A DNA stretch of 64,000 nt, taken from the NCBI RefSeq assembly GCF_045062745.1, contig NZ_JBJGED010000018.1, forward strand, positions 1 through 64,000, in the 5' to 3' direction. This DNA comes from Paenibacillus_AA sp045062745 (GTDB lineage: Bacteria; Bacillota; Bacilli; Paenibacillales; NBRC-103111). The position numbers and the translations under genes were made by a program. Below are positions 8,432 through 17,078 of the stretch, in pieces. Each line of letters starts with the position of its first letter. Within the stretch, counting starts at the first letter, position 1. The notes beneath the pieces are model-generated. The model searched no databases. It saw only the letters and a list, made by a program, of their open reading frames with translations, and was not told the DNA's origin.

Positions 8432-8890
8432 ATGAGTTTGTTTGGATTGCTGCTCGTTTTGCATATATTGGCGTCGATTGCCGTAATCGGTCCCGCTTTC
8501 GTGGTGCCCGTCATCCGTAGATCCGCCAGAACCGCCGGCCAGCTTCGCTTTGCTTTCGATATAACGACCAAGCTCGCCATACTGCCCAAAATTGGCGGAG
8601 CCGTACTTATTATTACCGGGGTTTGGCTCATGATCATAACCACGATGGGATTGTCCCAGATGTGGCTGAATTTAGCCATCCTGCTATCGCTGCTCATGAT
8701 CGTTATAATAGGCGGATTGATCGAGCCGCGTATGAAAAAGATCATGCAGAACCTATCCGAAAGTCAAGACCAAGGAGATGAAGTTCCTGACGAGTTCGCA
8801 CGAGCCATGAAAAAGATCGCGCCGCTCGAGTCGATGTCACAGCTGCTGATGATTGCAATAACCGTGCTTATGGTCGTTAAACCATTTTAA
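8432..8890 (+). CDS. DUF2269-type integral membrane protein
   Basis: A 152-residue protein with four predicted membrane helices: LLVLHILASIAVIGPAFVVP, IGGAVLIITGVWLMII, MWLNLAILLSLLMIVIIGG and a C-terminal MLMIAITVLMVV. The opening (LHILASIAVIGPAFVVPVIRR) with an early His fits DUF2269. The start follows GAGGAGGAGAATAAGG. It is the second gene of the HxlR-linked pair, and its biochemical role is unknown. Confidence 0.7.
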   Translation: MSLFGLLLVLHILASIAVIGPAFVVPVIRRSARTAGQLRFAFDITTKLAILPKIGGAVLIITGVWLMIITTMGLSQMWLNLAILLSLLMIVIIGGLIEPRMKKIMQNLSESQDQGDEVPDEFARAMKKIAPLESMSQLLMIAITVLMVVKPF

Positions 8891-8900
8891 AGAAGTCCTC

Positions 8901-8928
8901 AGGCAGCCGCATTATGGGCTGCTTGTTC
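8901..8928 (+). terminator. Terminator
   Basis: GCAGCC (8903-8908) and GGCTGC (8917-8922) form a short stem followed by TTGTT. It lies just after the DUF2269 gene. Confidence 0.45.
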
Positions 8929-9027
8929 TACTAACCGGGATAGTGGCAACAGGATTTTTATTAAATGTCTAGAATACCTTTTTTAGGTGTTTTTGTGTAA
9001 AGTCCACTGGGAGGGGATCCAAAGAAA

Positions 9028-9630
9028 ATGGCGGTCAAACTTACGGATAACCGAAAAGTTCTTAAATCGGTCTACCAACTTAAGCCGAACATCATTGTAA
9101 TACATGAAATTCCTGACTTGAATTTCTTAGTGATTGAGAATGAAGGCAGAAGAGAAGACTTGGTTAAGGAAGAGCCCTCCCTTATTTGGATGTTTTCCCG
9201 GGTTCAGAATCAGTTAAGAAGTATGACTTCGAAACGGATGGAATATAATTTCCGGCATATGCCATTTGAAATGATTTGGCATGTTCAACAACCCGATGGG
9301 TTTTGGAAACGCACCGTTATGGTTCAGGTTCCGGAGCAAATTGACCAGCAACTCGTGAACGAAGCGGTTCACAGCGTGAGAACCAAGAATAAAGACAGGG
9401 ATTTTTGTACGCCTGCATTCAAACGGATCACCCAAGGATTATGTGCGCACACTTTGCATCTTGGACATTATGACGAGATAACAAGTACAGAAAGCAACAT
9501 CATAGACACTGTCGGTTCCCAAGGTTTTCGTTCCCGTGGTCGGACTCGCGAAATATATATGAATCCGCCGAACTGGAATCCTGTTGAAAATTGGCAAACG
9601 ATCGTTCGGGTTCCTATTGAACGGATTTAA
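9028..9630 (+). CDS. GyrI-like small-molecule-binding domain protein
   Basis: A 200-residue stand-alone GyrI-like protein. Visible parts are FLVIENEG at the first strand, a middle segment with MPFEMIWHVQQPDGFW, TVMVQVPEQIDQQLVNEAV, then GLCAHTLHLGHYDE and a C-terminal RTREIYMNPPNW, the family's 'H.EIYL.dP' signature. The family binds drug-like ligands, and some members are hydrolases or TipAS-like sequestering proteins. The start is behind GGGAGGGGATCCAAAGAAA. A distant paralogue lies at 14603. It ends in a strong terminator shared with the convergent HD-GYP gene. Confidence 0.75.
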   Translation: MAVKLTDNRKVLKSVYQLKPNIIVIHEIPDLNFLVIENEGRREDLVKEEPSLIWMFSRVQNQLRSMTSKRMEYNFRHMPFEMIWHVQQPDGFWKRTVMVQVPEQIDQQLVNEAVHSVRTKNKDRDFCTPAFKRITQGLCAHTLHLGHYDEITSTESNIIDTVGSQGFRSRGRTREIYMNPPNWNPVENWQTIVRVPIERI

Positions 9631-9672
9631 GCTCTCACAGGATACGAATAATTGGCATAATCAGAATAAAAA

Positions 9673-9700
9673 AAAAGGATGGCGAAATTGCCATCCTTTT
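9673..9700. terminator. Bidirectional terminator
   Basis: AAAAGGATGGC (9673-9683) and GCCATCCTTTT (9690-9700) pair perfectly around a 6-base loop, with A and T runs on the two sides. It separates convergent genes ending at 9630 and 9731. Confidence 0.9.
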
Positions 9701-9730
9701 ATTGCTCAAACCAGCTCCATTTTCAATCGC

Positions 9731-11167
9731 TTAAGCCAGTTGCTGCTGTTCCCTGGCCTGCGGGTCAACCAATTCCCCTCTATTACACAGTCGCACAAAG
9801 GCGGAGACGCATTCGGGATCAAAGTGGGTGCCGCTGCCCTCGACAATCAGCTGCAACGCGCGATCTTGCGACCAGGGTTCGCGATATGATCTTCGCGAAG
9901 TCAACGCATCGTATACGTCGGCGATGGCAAGGATTCTAGCGAGCAGTGAAATCTCTTTGCCTTTCAGCTTGTCCGGATACCCGGTCCCGTCCCATTTTTC
10001 GTGATGGTGCCGGATGACGGACAGTTCTTCGGTCATGAAGCCAATATATTTGCACATTTCGTAGCCTATCTCAGGATGCTGCTCGATCACGATTCTCTCG
10101 TCCGCAGTTAACTTACCCGGTTTATTCAGGATCTCACTAGGAACTTGGATTTTCCCAACATCGTGAATGAGACCGCCCCGAGCTAGGGCTTGCAATAGTT
10201 CGGAATCCAGATTCATGGCCTGGGCCAGCTGCAGTCCGTACATGGCTACCCGGTAATTGTGACCTGCTGTATAAGCATCCTTGGTTTCCGTGGCGACAAT
10301 CAGATTTTGCATGCTTCTGGAGATGCTAATGCGAGGTTGACCCCAAGATGGATGCCTATTGACCTGATGAAAGGTTTGAAATACGGATATATTCGACTGA
10401 TACTGGGCTATGATCCCGTACAACAGCATCAGGGCCGACACCGCGAGGATGACATGATACAGCCACCAGGCCAATGTCCACATCATAGTTGTGATCATGA
10501 CACACTCTGTGATGGATAGGAGAATGGAACCGAATACGATAGCCGCATGCAAGGGAAATTTGACTAACTTAAATTGATGAAAATATTTCTTGGCCCCCCA
10601 AAGATACAGGAAGACGGTGAGAAAAGCCATCACATAGTTTAGCGGTATTAAATCGATAGGTATCAATTCGGAAATGCTGGGATCCATAAGAGCCGCGATA
10701 TTCATCAGAATGATAAAGGTTAGCCAACCGACGACAACACTCCTGCGATGCTTCGACACATAGCGGATAAAGGAGTGGTCCGATGGAAGGGTCGATAGGA
10801 AAATCCAGACGGCGCACGTTGTCATCGCGACTTGTGAGGCCACACCTGCCAAATGGTATTGATCGGCAATAATGAACCCAGGGGTCGAAAGCGCGTGAAT
10901 CAGAAAAAATCCGGTGAGAGATAAGATCGCTAACGCTAGCATAAGCACATTCATATCCCGGAGTCGAATCCCCGTCCAGCCAACGGCAATGGCACTGATG
11001 GCCAGCGCCAAGAGGGTTGGAGTAATAACGTAAAAGTGGAAACGAGGGAGACCCCACATGGTAAGGTTTCCAGGGAACGTTAGTAAATACGCATACGCAA
11101 GAAGAAGAATGACAGTGATGATAGAAATGGTTATGACTAAAGAGCGCGTTGTACGTGGCATCATCAT
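9731..11167 (-). CDS. Membrane HD-GYP domain c-di-GMP phosphodiesterase
   Basis: A 478-residue protein. Residues 8-255 form about eight membrane helices (a 7TM-like sensor region), and residues 285-460 form an HD-GYP domain. Metal-binding and signature residues are present: HN at 303, IHDVGK (His335-Asp336), EQHPEIGYE, the double His of IRHHHEKWDGTGYPD (GYP core near 396) and LAIADVYDALTSRRSYR. This predicts hydrolysis of cyclic di-GMP, or of another cyclic dinucleotide, under control of a membrane signal. Three consecutive ATGs give alternative starts behind AAAGTTGGA. The gene is monocistronic, bounded by terminators on both sides. Confidence 0.9.
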   Translation of the reverse strand: MMMPRTTRSLVITISIITVILLLAYAYLLTFPGNLTMWGLPRFHFYVITPTLLALAISAIAVGWTGIRLRDMNVLMLALAILSLTGFFLIHALSTPGFIIADQYHLAGVASQVAMTTCAVWIFLSTLPSDHSFIRYVSKHRRSVVVGWLTFIILMNIAALMDPSISELIPIDLIPLNYVMAFLTVFLYLWGAKKYFHQFKLVKFPLHAAIVFGSILLSITECVMITTMMWTLAWWLYHVILAVSALMLLYGIIAQYQSNISVFQTFHQVNRHPSWGQPRISISRSMQNLIVATETKDAYTAGHNYRVAMYGLQLAQAMNLDSELLQALARGGLIHDVGKIQVPSEILNKPGKLTADERIVIEQHPEIGYEMCKYIGFMTEELSVIRHHHEKWDGTGYPDKLKGKEISLLARILAIADVYDALTSRRSYREPWSQDRALQLIVEGSGTHFDPECVSAFVRLCNRGELVDPQAREQQQLA

Positions 11168-11269
11168 TCCAACTTTCGATGCAAGCTAATATTTTACTAA
11201 TAGGCTTATGCTCAAATTATACACGAACGTTGTTAAATCCTGCTAGTAACTCGTTCGGTAACTTGAACT

Positions 11270-11319
11270 AAAAATCGCCCTCCCACCAGTGTATGAAGCC
11301 GAAGGGGAGGGCGATTTTT
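11270..11319 (-). terminator. Terminator of the beta-propeller gene
   Basis: AAAAATCGCCCTCCC (11270-11284) and GGGAGGGCGATTTTT (11305-11319) are perfect 15-base arms around a 20-base loop. On the minus strand a T run ends the hairpin, just after the large gene that stops at 11331. Confidence 0.9.
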
Positions 11320-11330
11320 GCTAGTAATCG

Positions 11331-14306
11331 TTATTTCAACGCCTTAACCCAGGTGATCAACGCGTCGGCGTATTCCTCCACCAGATGCTTGCCTTTCTGA
11401 GCGAGCACTTCGTTCTGGAAGGCATCCAACTGCCCGTGTGTCAGCTTGGTTATAAGTGAATTCTGAACGCCTTCCGCACCCGGCCCTGTGACCCATTGAC
11501 GAATCAGGTTAATCAGGCTCATCTGGGTAGCACTCACCGTATACTCGGCCGTCACGGTGGATACGTGCCCGGCTGCGTCTTCCGCCTGCGCCGTTACCGT
11601 ATGCGTGCCCGGAGTCAGCTTATAAGCAGGGGTATCAACGAGAGGGGACGCGCATGAACTGTAGGTGACGCCCGACACAGTATCGGAAGCCGTACACGTA
11701 ATCATTACGTTCTGATCCACCGTATACGTACTCGCCCCGGCGATCTGGATAACCGGCAGCGTCTTATCGACATTGAGGGTGAGTGATTGGACGGCTTCCT
11801 CGTTCCCGGCCTTATCGACACTCATGTATTCCATAACGTTGGCTCCTTCTTGCGATACCGCAACCGGCTGCGAGTACGGGGTCCAAGCACTCCCATTAAG
11901 TCGGTATTGGGTTGAGGCGGCGCCCGACAAGTTGTCTTCCACCGATAGGGTCACCATGCCATCCGAGACGTACCAGCCGTTCTTGCCTGTCGCCGGACTC
12001 ACTGCCGCTTGTGTGACCGGCGGCGTCCGATCGACTACAAGGGTCAACTTCTGGGAGACGGCAGAAATTCCGTTAGCCAGTACCGCCGTGGCCCAAACTT
12101 CAGCGGAGCCTTCGCCGACCGCGTTAACTAGACCTTTCGCATCGACTGTGGCCACAGCAGGATTGCTAGTGAAATATTGAATGGCGGCGCCGGTCAGATT
12201 TCGAGTGGTCCGGCCTTTCTCCAACTGCGCGGCCAAGGTCAGCTTGATCGAACCGCCCGGTTTTAAAGCGGGATTAGAAGCCGTGCTCAGCAGTAATTGA
12301 TTGGTAAATCCCGCCTGCAGAGACGGGTCCGAATATTGGATCAGATGAGTTCCGCGGATGAAGTAGAAGTTGCCGAAGTCGTCCTGCGCCAAGCCTGTCC
12401 GTGCGTCATTGTCCAGAATCGACATTTGCTTGGTGACGGCATCCAGTTTGAAAAAGGCGCTGTCCGTATTGTACAGTCCATAGACATTGCCGTCCGTTCC
12501 GATCGTCATCACGACGTTCCGCCACTCGGCTTGCCCTTTGTAGAGAAACTTAGGATCCGAATATACGACTTGCCGTGTTTCCGTATCAAAGATGAACAGC
12601 GTGCCGTTGGCAAAGCCCCATAAATTGCCGTCCGGTCCGGTGATCAGGGAGGTGATAGCGGTTGCCCCCGGTACCGGCACAACTTCAAACGACTTCTGTC
12701 CGGATTTCATCTCGAAGCCGAACAATTTAGCCTCTTTGGCGACGGGAACGCTTCCAAGTCCTCCGAAAATCGTAGTACCGCCGTATAACGTTCCGTTTTT
12801 ATAGGCAAGGGAAACGACCGATTGATTCGGCACGATACTTTTATAAACCGCCGTCTGCTTGGTACTAACGTCATACAGCGCCATAGCGCCTTCCACGCTT
12901 CCGTAAGACGCGATCGTACCCATGGCGACTTTGTTTTCCTTCTGAAGTCCGAGTACGGCATAGGGCCGGTTTTGTCCACTCGATTCCAATTCGTTAACTG
13001 AGCTTCCTGCGATTGTGACTGGATCGTATTCGAACAATTCCGCTCTCGGGTAGACGCCGGCGTACACCTTGTCGTTCAGCACCCCAAACCCTTCCACTTG
13101 TCCGAGTCCCGGAGTTTTGACGACTGCCCCGTTCACGGGGTTGTAGGACGTAATGCCGCCGCCGGACAAAAAGCCCCCCATTTGGATCCGGCCGTCGGGC
13201 GCGTTCACGATCGCATTGATGTTCCGGTCTGTAAACGGCAACCCCATGTCATAAGTGATCGCCGCTTTGTTAAGCGGAATGCTGTATTTGAACATGCGGC
13301 CCGATGTTCCAGCCAAACCGACCAGCGTCCATCCGGGCCAGGCCGGATCGTTCAATTCGACGAACTCCATGGAGACCGGGGTCAGCGTGACTCTCGAGCT
13401 TCCAAGGTCCAGCAATTTCTTTTCCACATTCGTACCGAGGTCGTATTCATAGATTGTATTCAAGTAGGCGTAGTAGATTTTGTTTCCCGCCGGTGATTTC
13501 AGCGAGATGCCTCTCGAGAGCCAAGGCAGCTCCCTAATGACCTGGTTAGTCGCCGTATCGTAAACGACCATCGTTTGTTTTTTACCGATAAACAGTTTTC
13601 CATCGATATACCGCAGTTCCGTGATGAACGGATCTATCAATTCGTCCGGGGACATCAGTTCCTTCTTTGCCATCGTGGCAAGGTCGATTTCCACCAAATG
13701 CGCGTGGGATCCGATTCCTGCGTACAACTTATTTTGGTCCGGGTTATACGCTAGCGCGCGAACATAATTTTCTCCGGGAACGACGACCCCGAGATCTTTC
13801 GTTTCATTGGTCGCCGGATCGTATTCGAATACTTTTCCGTTCTGATAAGTGCCCCCGTATATTTTGCCGTCCTTTCCCTCCACCAGGCTGTAGCCGTACG
13901 TTTCGCCCGGAATTTTTCCGATATTGGTCAACGTCTCGGTCGAGGGATCGAATTTGTAGGAGTACCCATAGGCATAGGTCCCAATGTAAACGTTTCCGTT
14001 TTTGTCCGTTACTAAACTCCAAGAGCCTGCGGCTTCGTCCAGCGGAAGCTGGCGAATGACCTTGCCGGAGTCAATGTTATAAGTGGCGAAAATAGCCGGT
14101 GCACCGGCAACGACGGTGTATAAGACATTGGAGCCTTTTTCCTTGCCAAACGATGAAGTCATAACCAAGATGCTGCCCGGGAACATTGTACCGAGGTCCT
14201 TGACGTTCGCGTTGCCAGCATCCGCCGATGCATGACGGTTCAACCCTAGTAAGCTTGCAAACAAACTCAGTGTCAGAACCAGTGAAACTAGGCGTACTCT
14301 CATCAT
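11331..14306 (-). CDS. Large secreted beta-propeller / Ig-like / FIMAH-domain protein
   Basis: About 991 residues, exported. The frame opens at GTG 14312, but ATG 14306 sits 5 bases from AAAAGGAG and is preferred. A signal peptide ends near SADA. Residues 30-650 hold many repeats of the kind 'G.VYIGTY..G..Y.FDP.T' and 'KLYAGIGSHAHLVEIDL', indicating one or two beta-propellers. Then come a Big2-type Ig domain (TSNPAVATVDAKGLVNAVGE), an OmpL47-like Ig domain (NGWYVSDGMVTLSVEDNLSG, YMSVDKAGNEE), a second Ig-like unit and a C-terminal helical FIMAH domain (SLINLIRQWVTG, HGQLDAFQNEVLAQKG). The layout suggests a surface or extracellular binding protein. The ligand is unknown. A perfect 18-base palindrome sits just upstream of the ribosome binding site. 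Confidence 0.85.
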   Translation of the reverse strand: MMRVRLVSLVLTLSLFASLLGLNRHASADAGNANVKDLGTMFPGSILVMTSSFGKEKGSNVLYTVVAGAPAIFATYNIDSGKVIRQLPLDEAAGSWSLVTDKNGNVYIGTYAYGYSYKFDPSTETLTNIGKIPGETYGYSLVEGKDGKIYGGTYQNGKVFEYDPATNETKDLGVVVPGENYVRALAYNPDQNKLYAGIGSHAHLVEIDLATMAKKELMSPDELIDPFITELRYIDGKLFIGKKQTMVVYDTATNQVIRELPWLSRGISLKSPAGNKIYYAYLNTIYEYDLGTNVEKKLLDLGSSRVTLTPVSMEFVELNDPAWPGWTLVGLAGTSGRMFKYSIPLNKAAITYDMGLPFTDRNINAIVNAPDGRIQMGGFLSGGGITSYNPVNGAVVKTPGLGQVEGFGVLNDKVYAGVYPRAELFEYDPVTIAGSSVNELESSGQNRPYAVLGLQKENKVAMGTIASYGSVEGAMALYDVSTKQTAVYKSIVPNQSVVSLAYKNGTLYGGTTIFGGLGSVPVAKEAKLFGFEMKSGQKSFEVVPVPGATAITSLITGPDGNLWGFANGTLFIFDTETRQVVYSDPKFLYKGQAEWRNVVMTIGTDGNVYGLYNTDSAFFKLDAVTKQMSILDNDARTGLAQDDFGNFYFIRGTHLIQYSDPSLQAGFTNQLLLSTASNPALKPGGSIKLTLAAQLEKGRTTRNLTGAAIQYFTSNPAVATVDAKGLVNAVGEGSAEVWATAVLANGISAVSQKLTLVVDRTPPVTQAAVSPATGKNGWYVSDGMVTLSVEDNLSGAASTQYRLNGSAWTPYSQPVAVSQEGANVMEYMSVDKAGNEEAVQSLTLNVDKTLPVIQIAGASTYTVDQNVMITCTASDTVSGVTYSSCASPLVDTPAYKLTPGTHTVTAQAEDAAGHVSTVTAEYTVSATQMSLINLIRQWVTGPGAEGVQNSLITKLTHGQLDAFQNEVLAQKGKHLVEEYADALITWVKALK

Positions 14307-14331
14307 TTGCACTCCTTTTAATTGAATTTAA

Positions 14332-14349
14332 TTACCAATTAATTGGTAA
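14332..14349. promoter_or_regulatory. Perfect 18-base palindrome upstream of the propeller gene
   Basis: TTACCAATTAATTGGTAA is fully self-complementary and ends 25 bases before the start codon of the minus-strand propeller gene. The position between promoter and ribosome binding site fits a repressor operator. No candidate regulator is adjacent. Confidence 0.5.
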
Positions 14350-14602
14350 CCCGTTTAAGTATAAGAAAATGTATTCGTTTCGGATGGCCAGATTCTTAAA
14401 AAATATAGACAATATTTCCAAAACCATCTCAAGGTGGTCGAGAAGCTGCAGATGCTTTTGGGGCTATTATCGGCCGTGTACCTAAAACAACTTCGAATTA
14501 TTTCATACAAATAAAGGGAAATCTATTCCGTAAGCGTATATTATTAAGTGATCGTGGGTGATGTTGTCGGCTTCTATATAGGCAAAAAAGGAGATGCAGG
14601 CT

Positions 14603-15226
14603 TTGAGCAAAAAGATAGATTATAAAAAAGATTTTAAGCAACTCTATGTGCCAAAAACGGTGCCGGAAATTGTGGTAGTTCCGAGGATGCCATTTTTTAT
14701 GGTCAGTGGATCTGGGGACCCGAATGGCGAGGAATTCGCCAAAGCAACAGAAGCTTTGTACAGCTTGAGTTATGCGGTGCGAATGTCCTACAAAAGTGAA
14801 GATGTACCCGTTGAATATTATGAATATACGGTTTTTCCACTTGAGGGCGAATGGGACTTGCTTGATCGGTCAAAACCCGCGACAGACAAAAACAATTTTA
14901 AGTATACGATCATGATCCGCCAGCCTGATTTTTTGACGCAAGAAATGTTCGAGCGATTTTTGGAACAGACGAAAAGGAAAAAACAAAACCCGTACCTGGA
15001 GAAAGTTCGATTCGAGCATGTGGAAGATGGATGGAGCTGTCAAATGATGCATATTGGTAGCTTTGACGAGGAGCCGGAAAGTTTCGCCCGAATGGAAGCC
15101 TTTTGTACGGAACATGGATTCAATCGTTCAAGCAAAATTCACCGGGAAATCTATTTGTCCGATCCCCGTAAGACTGAACCCTCAAAGATGAAAACGGTGT
15201 TAAGGTTCCCTGTAAACAAACCCTGA
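14603..15226 (+). CDS. GyrI-like small-molecule-binding domain protein
   Basis: About 207 residues. The frame also opens at ATG 14594, but that codon touches the AAAGGAG site, so TTG 14603 (9-base spacing, product MSKKIDYKKDF) is preferred. The fold signature is clear: VVPRMPFFMVSGSGDPNG at the first strand, YYEYTVFPLEGEWD, TIMIRQPDFLTQEMFE, CQMMHIGSFDEEPESFARME and a C-terminal IHREIYLSDPRKTEPSKMKT. It belongs to the same broad family as the protein at 9028 but differs in detail, being the 'GDPNG' subtype. The likely role is binding or turnover of a small xenobiotic; the ligand is unknown. Confidence 0.8.
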   Translation: MSKKIDYKKDFKQLYVPKTVPEIVVVPRMPFFMVSGSGDPNGEEFAKATEALYSLSYAVRMSYKSEDVPVEYYEYTVFPLEGEWDLLDRSKPATDKNNFKYTIMIRQPDFLTQEMFERFLEQTKRKKQNPYLEKVRFEHVEDGWSCQMMHIGSFDEEPESFARMEAFCTEHGFNRSSKIHREIYLSDPRKTEPSKMKTVLRFPVNKP

Positions 15227-15270
15227 TATTCGGATATTAGAATTCGAATATAGGATCGGAGGGATGATCC

Positions 15271-16305
15271 ATGAAAATAGGAACGGCTCGAGCGGCAGCA
15301 ACGGAGTGGGTCATGCAGTTTATTAGTCAGGAAGCCTGGTTCATGGGGGCGTATTTCAGCGGCTCGACGGTTGGTCAGCCGGATGACATGATGATGGCAG
15401 TGGGCTCCGACATTGATGTTGTTGTTGTTACCACTGAAGCAAACCCACCTCTAAAACTGGGGAAGTTCATCTACCGAGATGCGCTGATCGAAATATCCTT
15501 CTTGTCGTGGAACCAGATCGCCTCTGCCGAGGAGGTTCTGACATCGTATCACCTAGCCGGCAGCTTCCGCGTGGACACCATCATTGCAGATCCTACCGGA
15601 CAGCTGCGCGGCGTGCAGCAGAAGGTGTCGCGTCATTTTGCCGAGAGGGAATGGGTGCGGCGCCGCTGTAACAACGCTAGGCAGAAGATAGAGCTTGGGT
15701 TACGGAACATCGATTGGACAGCACCATGGCATGACCAGATTATGGCATGGTTGTTCATGACCGGAGTCACCACACATGTCCTTCTCGTCGCCACTCTTCG
15801 CAACCCTACCGTGCGGCTTCGCTACCTGGCTGTGTACAACGTACTTCAGGAGTTCGGGCGAACCGACATCTATCCGGAATTGTTGAGGCTGCTAGGCTGC
15901 GAGCATTGGACCCCGCAGCGCACCAGCCATCATCTGAGCGCGCTTGCCCGTACTTTCGACGTCGCTGCGGCGCACGCCAAGACCCCATTCTTCTTCAGCA
16001 GTGACATCACCGCCGCTTCACGACCGATTGCGATTGACGGTAGCCGTAACCTTATCCGCGACGGATATCACCGCGAAGCCGTGTTCTGGATCGGGGCGAC
16101 CTTCGCCCGGTGCCACAAAATACTCTCCACAGACGCCCCAAAACTGCAAGTTGAGCTAGCTCCGGCGTTTGAGGAATTTCTAATCGACCTCGGCATCACC
16201 TCGCCTGACACCCTTGTCCGACGTGCCGAGGAGGTTCTGCAGTTTCTACCGCGGCTCTGGGACGAGGCGGAATCGATGATGCTGGCCAATTGCGAGATTT
16301 TGTAA
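15271..16305 (+). CDS. Nucleotidyltransferase-fold protein
   Basis: A 344-residue protein with an N-terminal nucleotidyltransferase-like segment: YFSGSTVG followed by GSDIDVVVVT, the G-S...D-x-D pattern that binds metal and NTP, and a third acidic strand at ALIEISFLSW. The remaining 230 residues are mostly helical with no recognised domain. Such proteins can modify small molecules, antibiotics or macromolecules; which one applies here cannot be told. The start has GATCGGAGGGATGATCC upstream. The next gene begins 13 bases after the stop, so the two may share a transcript although their products look unrelated. Confidence 0.7.
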   Translation: MKIGTARAAATEWVMQFISQEAWFMGAYFSGSTVGQPDDMMMAVGSDIDVVVVTTEANPPLKLGKFIYRDALIEISFLSWNQIASAEEVLTSYHLAGSFRVDTIIADPTGQLRGVQQKVSRHFAEREWVRRRCNNARQKIELGLRNIDWTAPWHDQIMAWLFMTGVTTHVLLVATLRNPTVRLRYLAVYNVLQEFGRTDIYPELLRLLGCEHWTPQRTSHHLSALARTFDVAAAHAKTPFFFSSDITAASRPIAIDGSRNLIRDGYHREAVFWIGATFARCHKILSTDAPKLQVELAPAFEEFLIDLGITSPDTLVRRAEEVLQFLPRLWDEAESMMLANCEIL

Positions 16306-16318
16306 GGAGTGGAACCGG

Positions 16319-16957
16319 TTGAAGAAGTTTATTTTGGGTTTGGCCTTCGGTATTGCTTTAAGTGCTACGACAGCAGTTTACGCAACAGACGCCATTCAAG
16401 CTGTTAGGCAAGTTTTTATTAATGGCAATAGGCTTAATACAAATGTTCAAATTACTGAAGATGGAACTACAATGATTTCGGCGAGGACGCTAGCTGAAAC
16501 ACTTGGGGCGAAAGTGAATTGGAACGGGCAAACAAATACGGTCGAAATCACTAATCCATATCCTTATTTTGTAGCCTCACTTCTTCACGGAAAGTACAGC
16601 TTTTCATATGAAATTATTGGCGAAACCAAAACCACGAACCCAAAAGCGACTGTGATCTATTCTGAGGGGTATAAAGATATTCCAGAGAACACGGATTTTC
16701 AAAAGCTTTTCTTATTACTGCTTGTTGACCAACTAGATCAAAACATGAATTCCAACCGGATTGAATTTTGGTCCAATAAGGAGAACGCTATTACTTATGT
16801 ATCGGGGAATTATGAAAATGATGGAATAGAAGGTTGGTCAGGTATGAACTCACGTTTTGGTTTGTTAGTCAGGGATGGTGAACAAGTCTCTCTCTCACAT
16901 ATTCTAAGTATACATGAACGCGACATAATCTCTTTTGGCAAATATAAAGGTCAATAG
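16319..16957 (+). CDS. Secreted copper-amine-oxidase-N (stalk) domain protein
   Basis: A 212-residue protein starting at TTG (AAGGAGTGGAACCGG upstream). Residues 1-23 are a signal peptide (KKFILGLAFGIALSATTAVYA). Residues 28-80 are one copper amine oxidase N-terminal-like unit: VFINGNRLNTNVQITEDGTT, MISARTLAETLGAKVNWNGQ, TNTVEI, as is common in Paenibacillus envelope proteins. The C-terminal 130 residues are unrecognised and may be the functional part. A GC-rich hairpin follows (17014-17039). Confidence 0.75.
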   Translation: MKKFILGLAFGIALSATTAVYATDAIQAVRQVFINGNRLNTNVQITEDGTTMISARTLAETLGAKVNWNGQTNTVEITNPYPYFVASLLHGKYSFSYEIIGETKTTNPKATVIYSEGYKDIPENTDFQKLFLLLLVDQLDQNMNSNRIEFWSNKENAITYVSGNYENDGIEGWSGMNSRFGLLVRDGEQVSLSHILSIHERDIISFGKYKGQ

Positions 16958-17013
16958 ACCAAGTGAAAGATTCGCCTCAACTCCCTCGGCACGATTGCAA
17001 ATCGTTACACGAC

Positions 17014-17039
17014 GGCAGCCGGACAGATGATCGGCTGCC
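17014..17039 (+). terminator. Terminator-like hairpin
   Basis: GGCAGCCG (17014-17021) and CGGCTGCC (17032-17039) pair around a 10-base loop after the stalk-domain gene. Only a short T-rich tail follows. Confidence 0.5.
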
Positions 17040-17078
17040 TTGCTTCCAATTATTACACTCTAAAGCGAGGAACTGACT

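Noticed and set aside
9584..9889. Plus-strand ORF crossing the bidirectional terminator at 9673-9700
   Set aside because: It runs through a perfect terminator and into the antisense of the HD-GYP gene.
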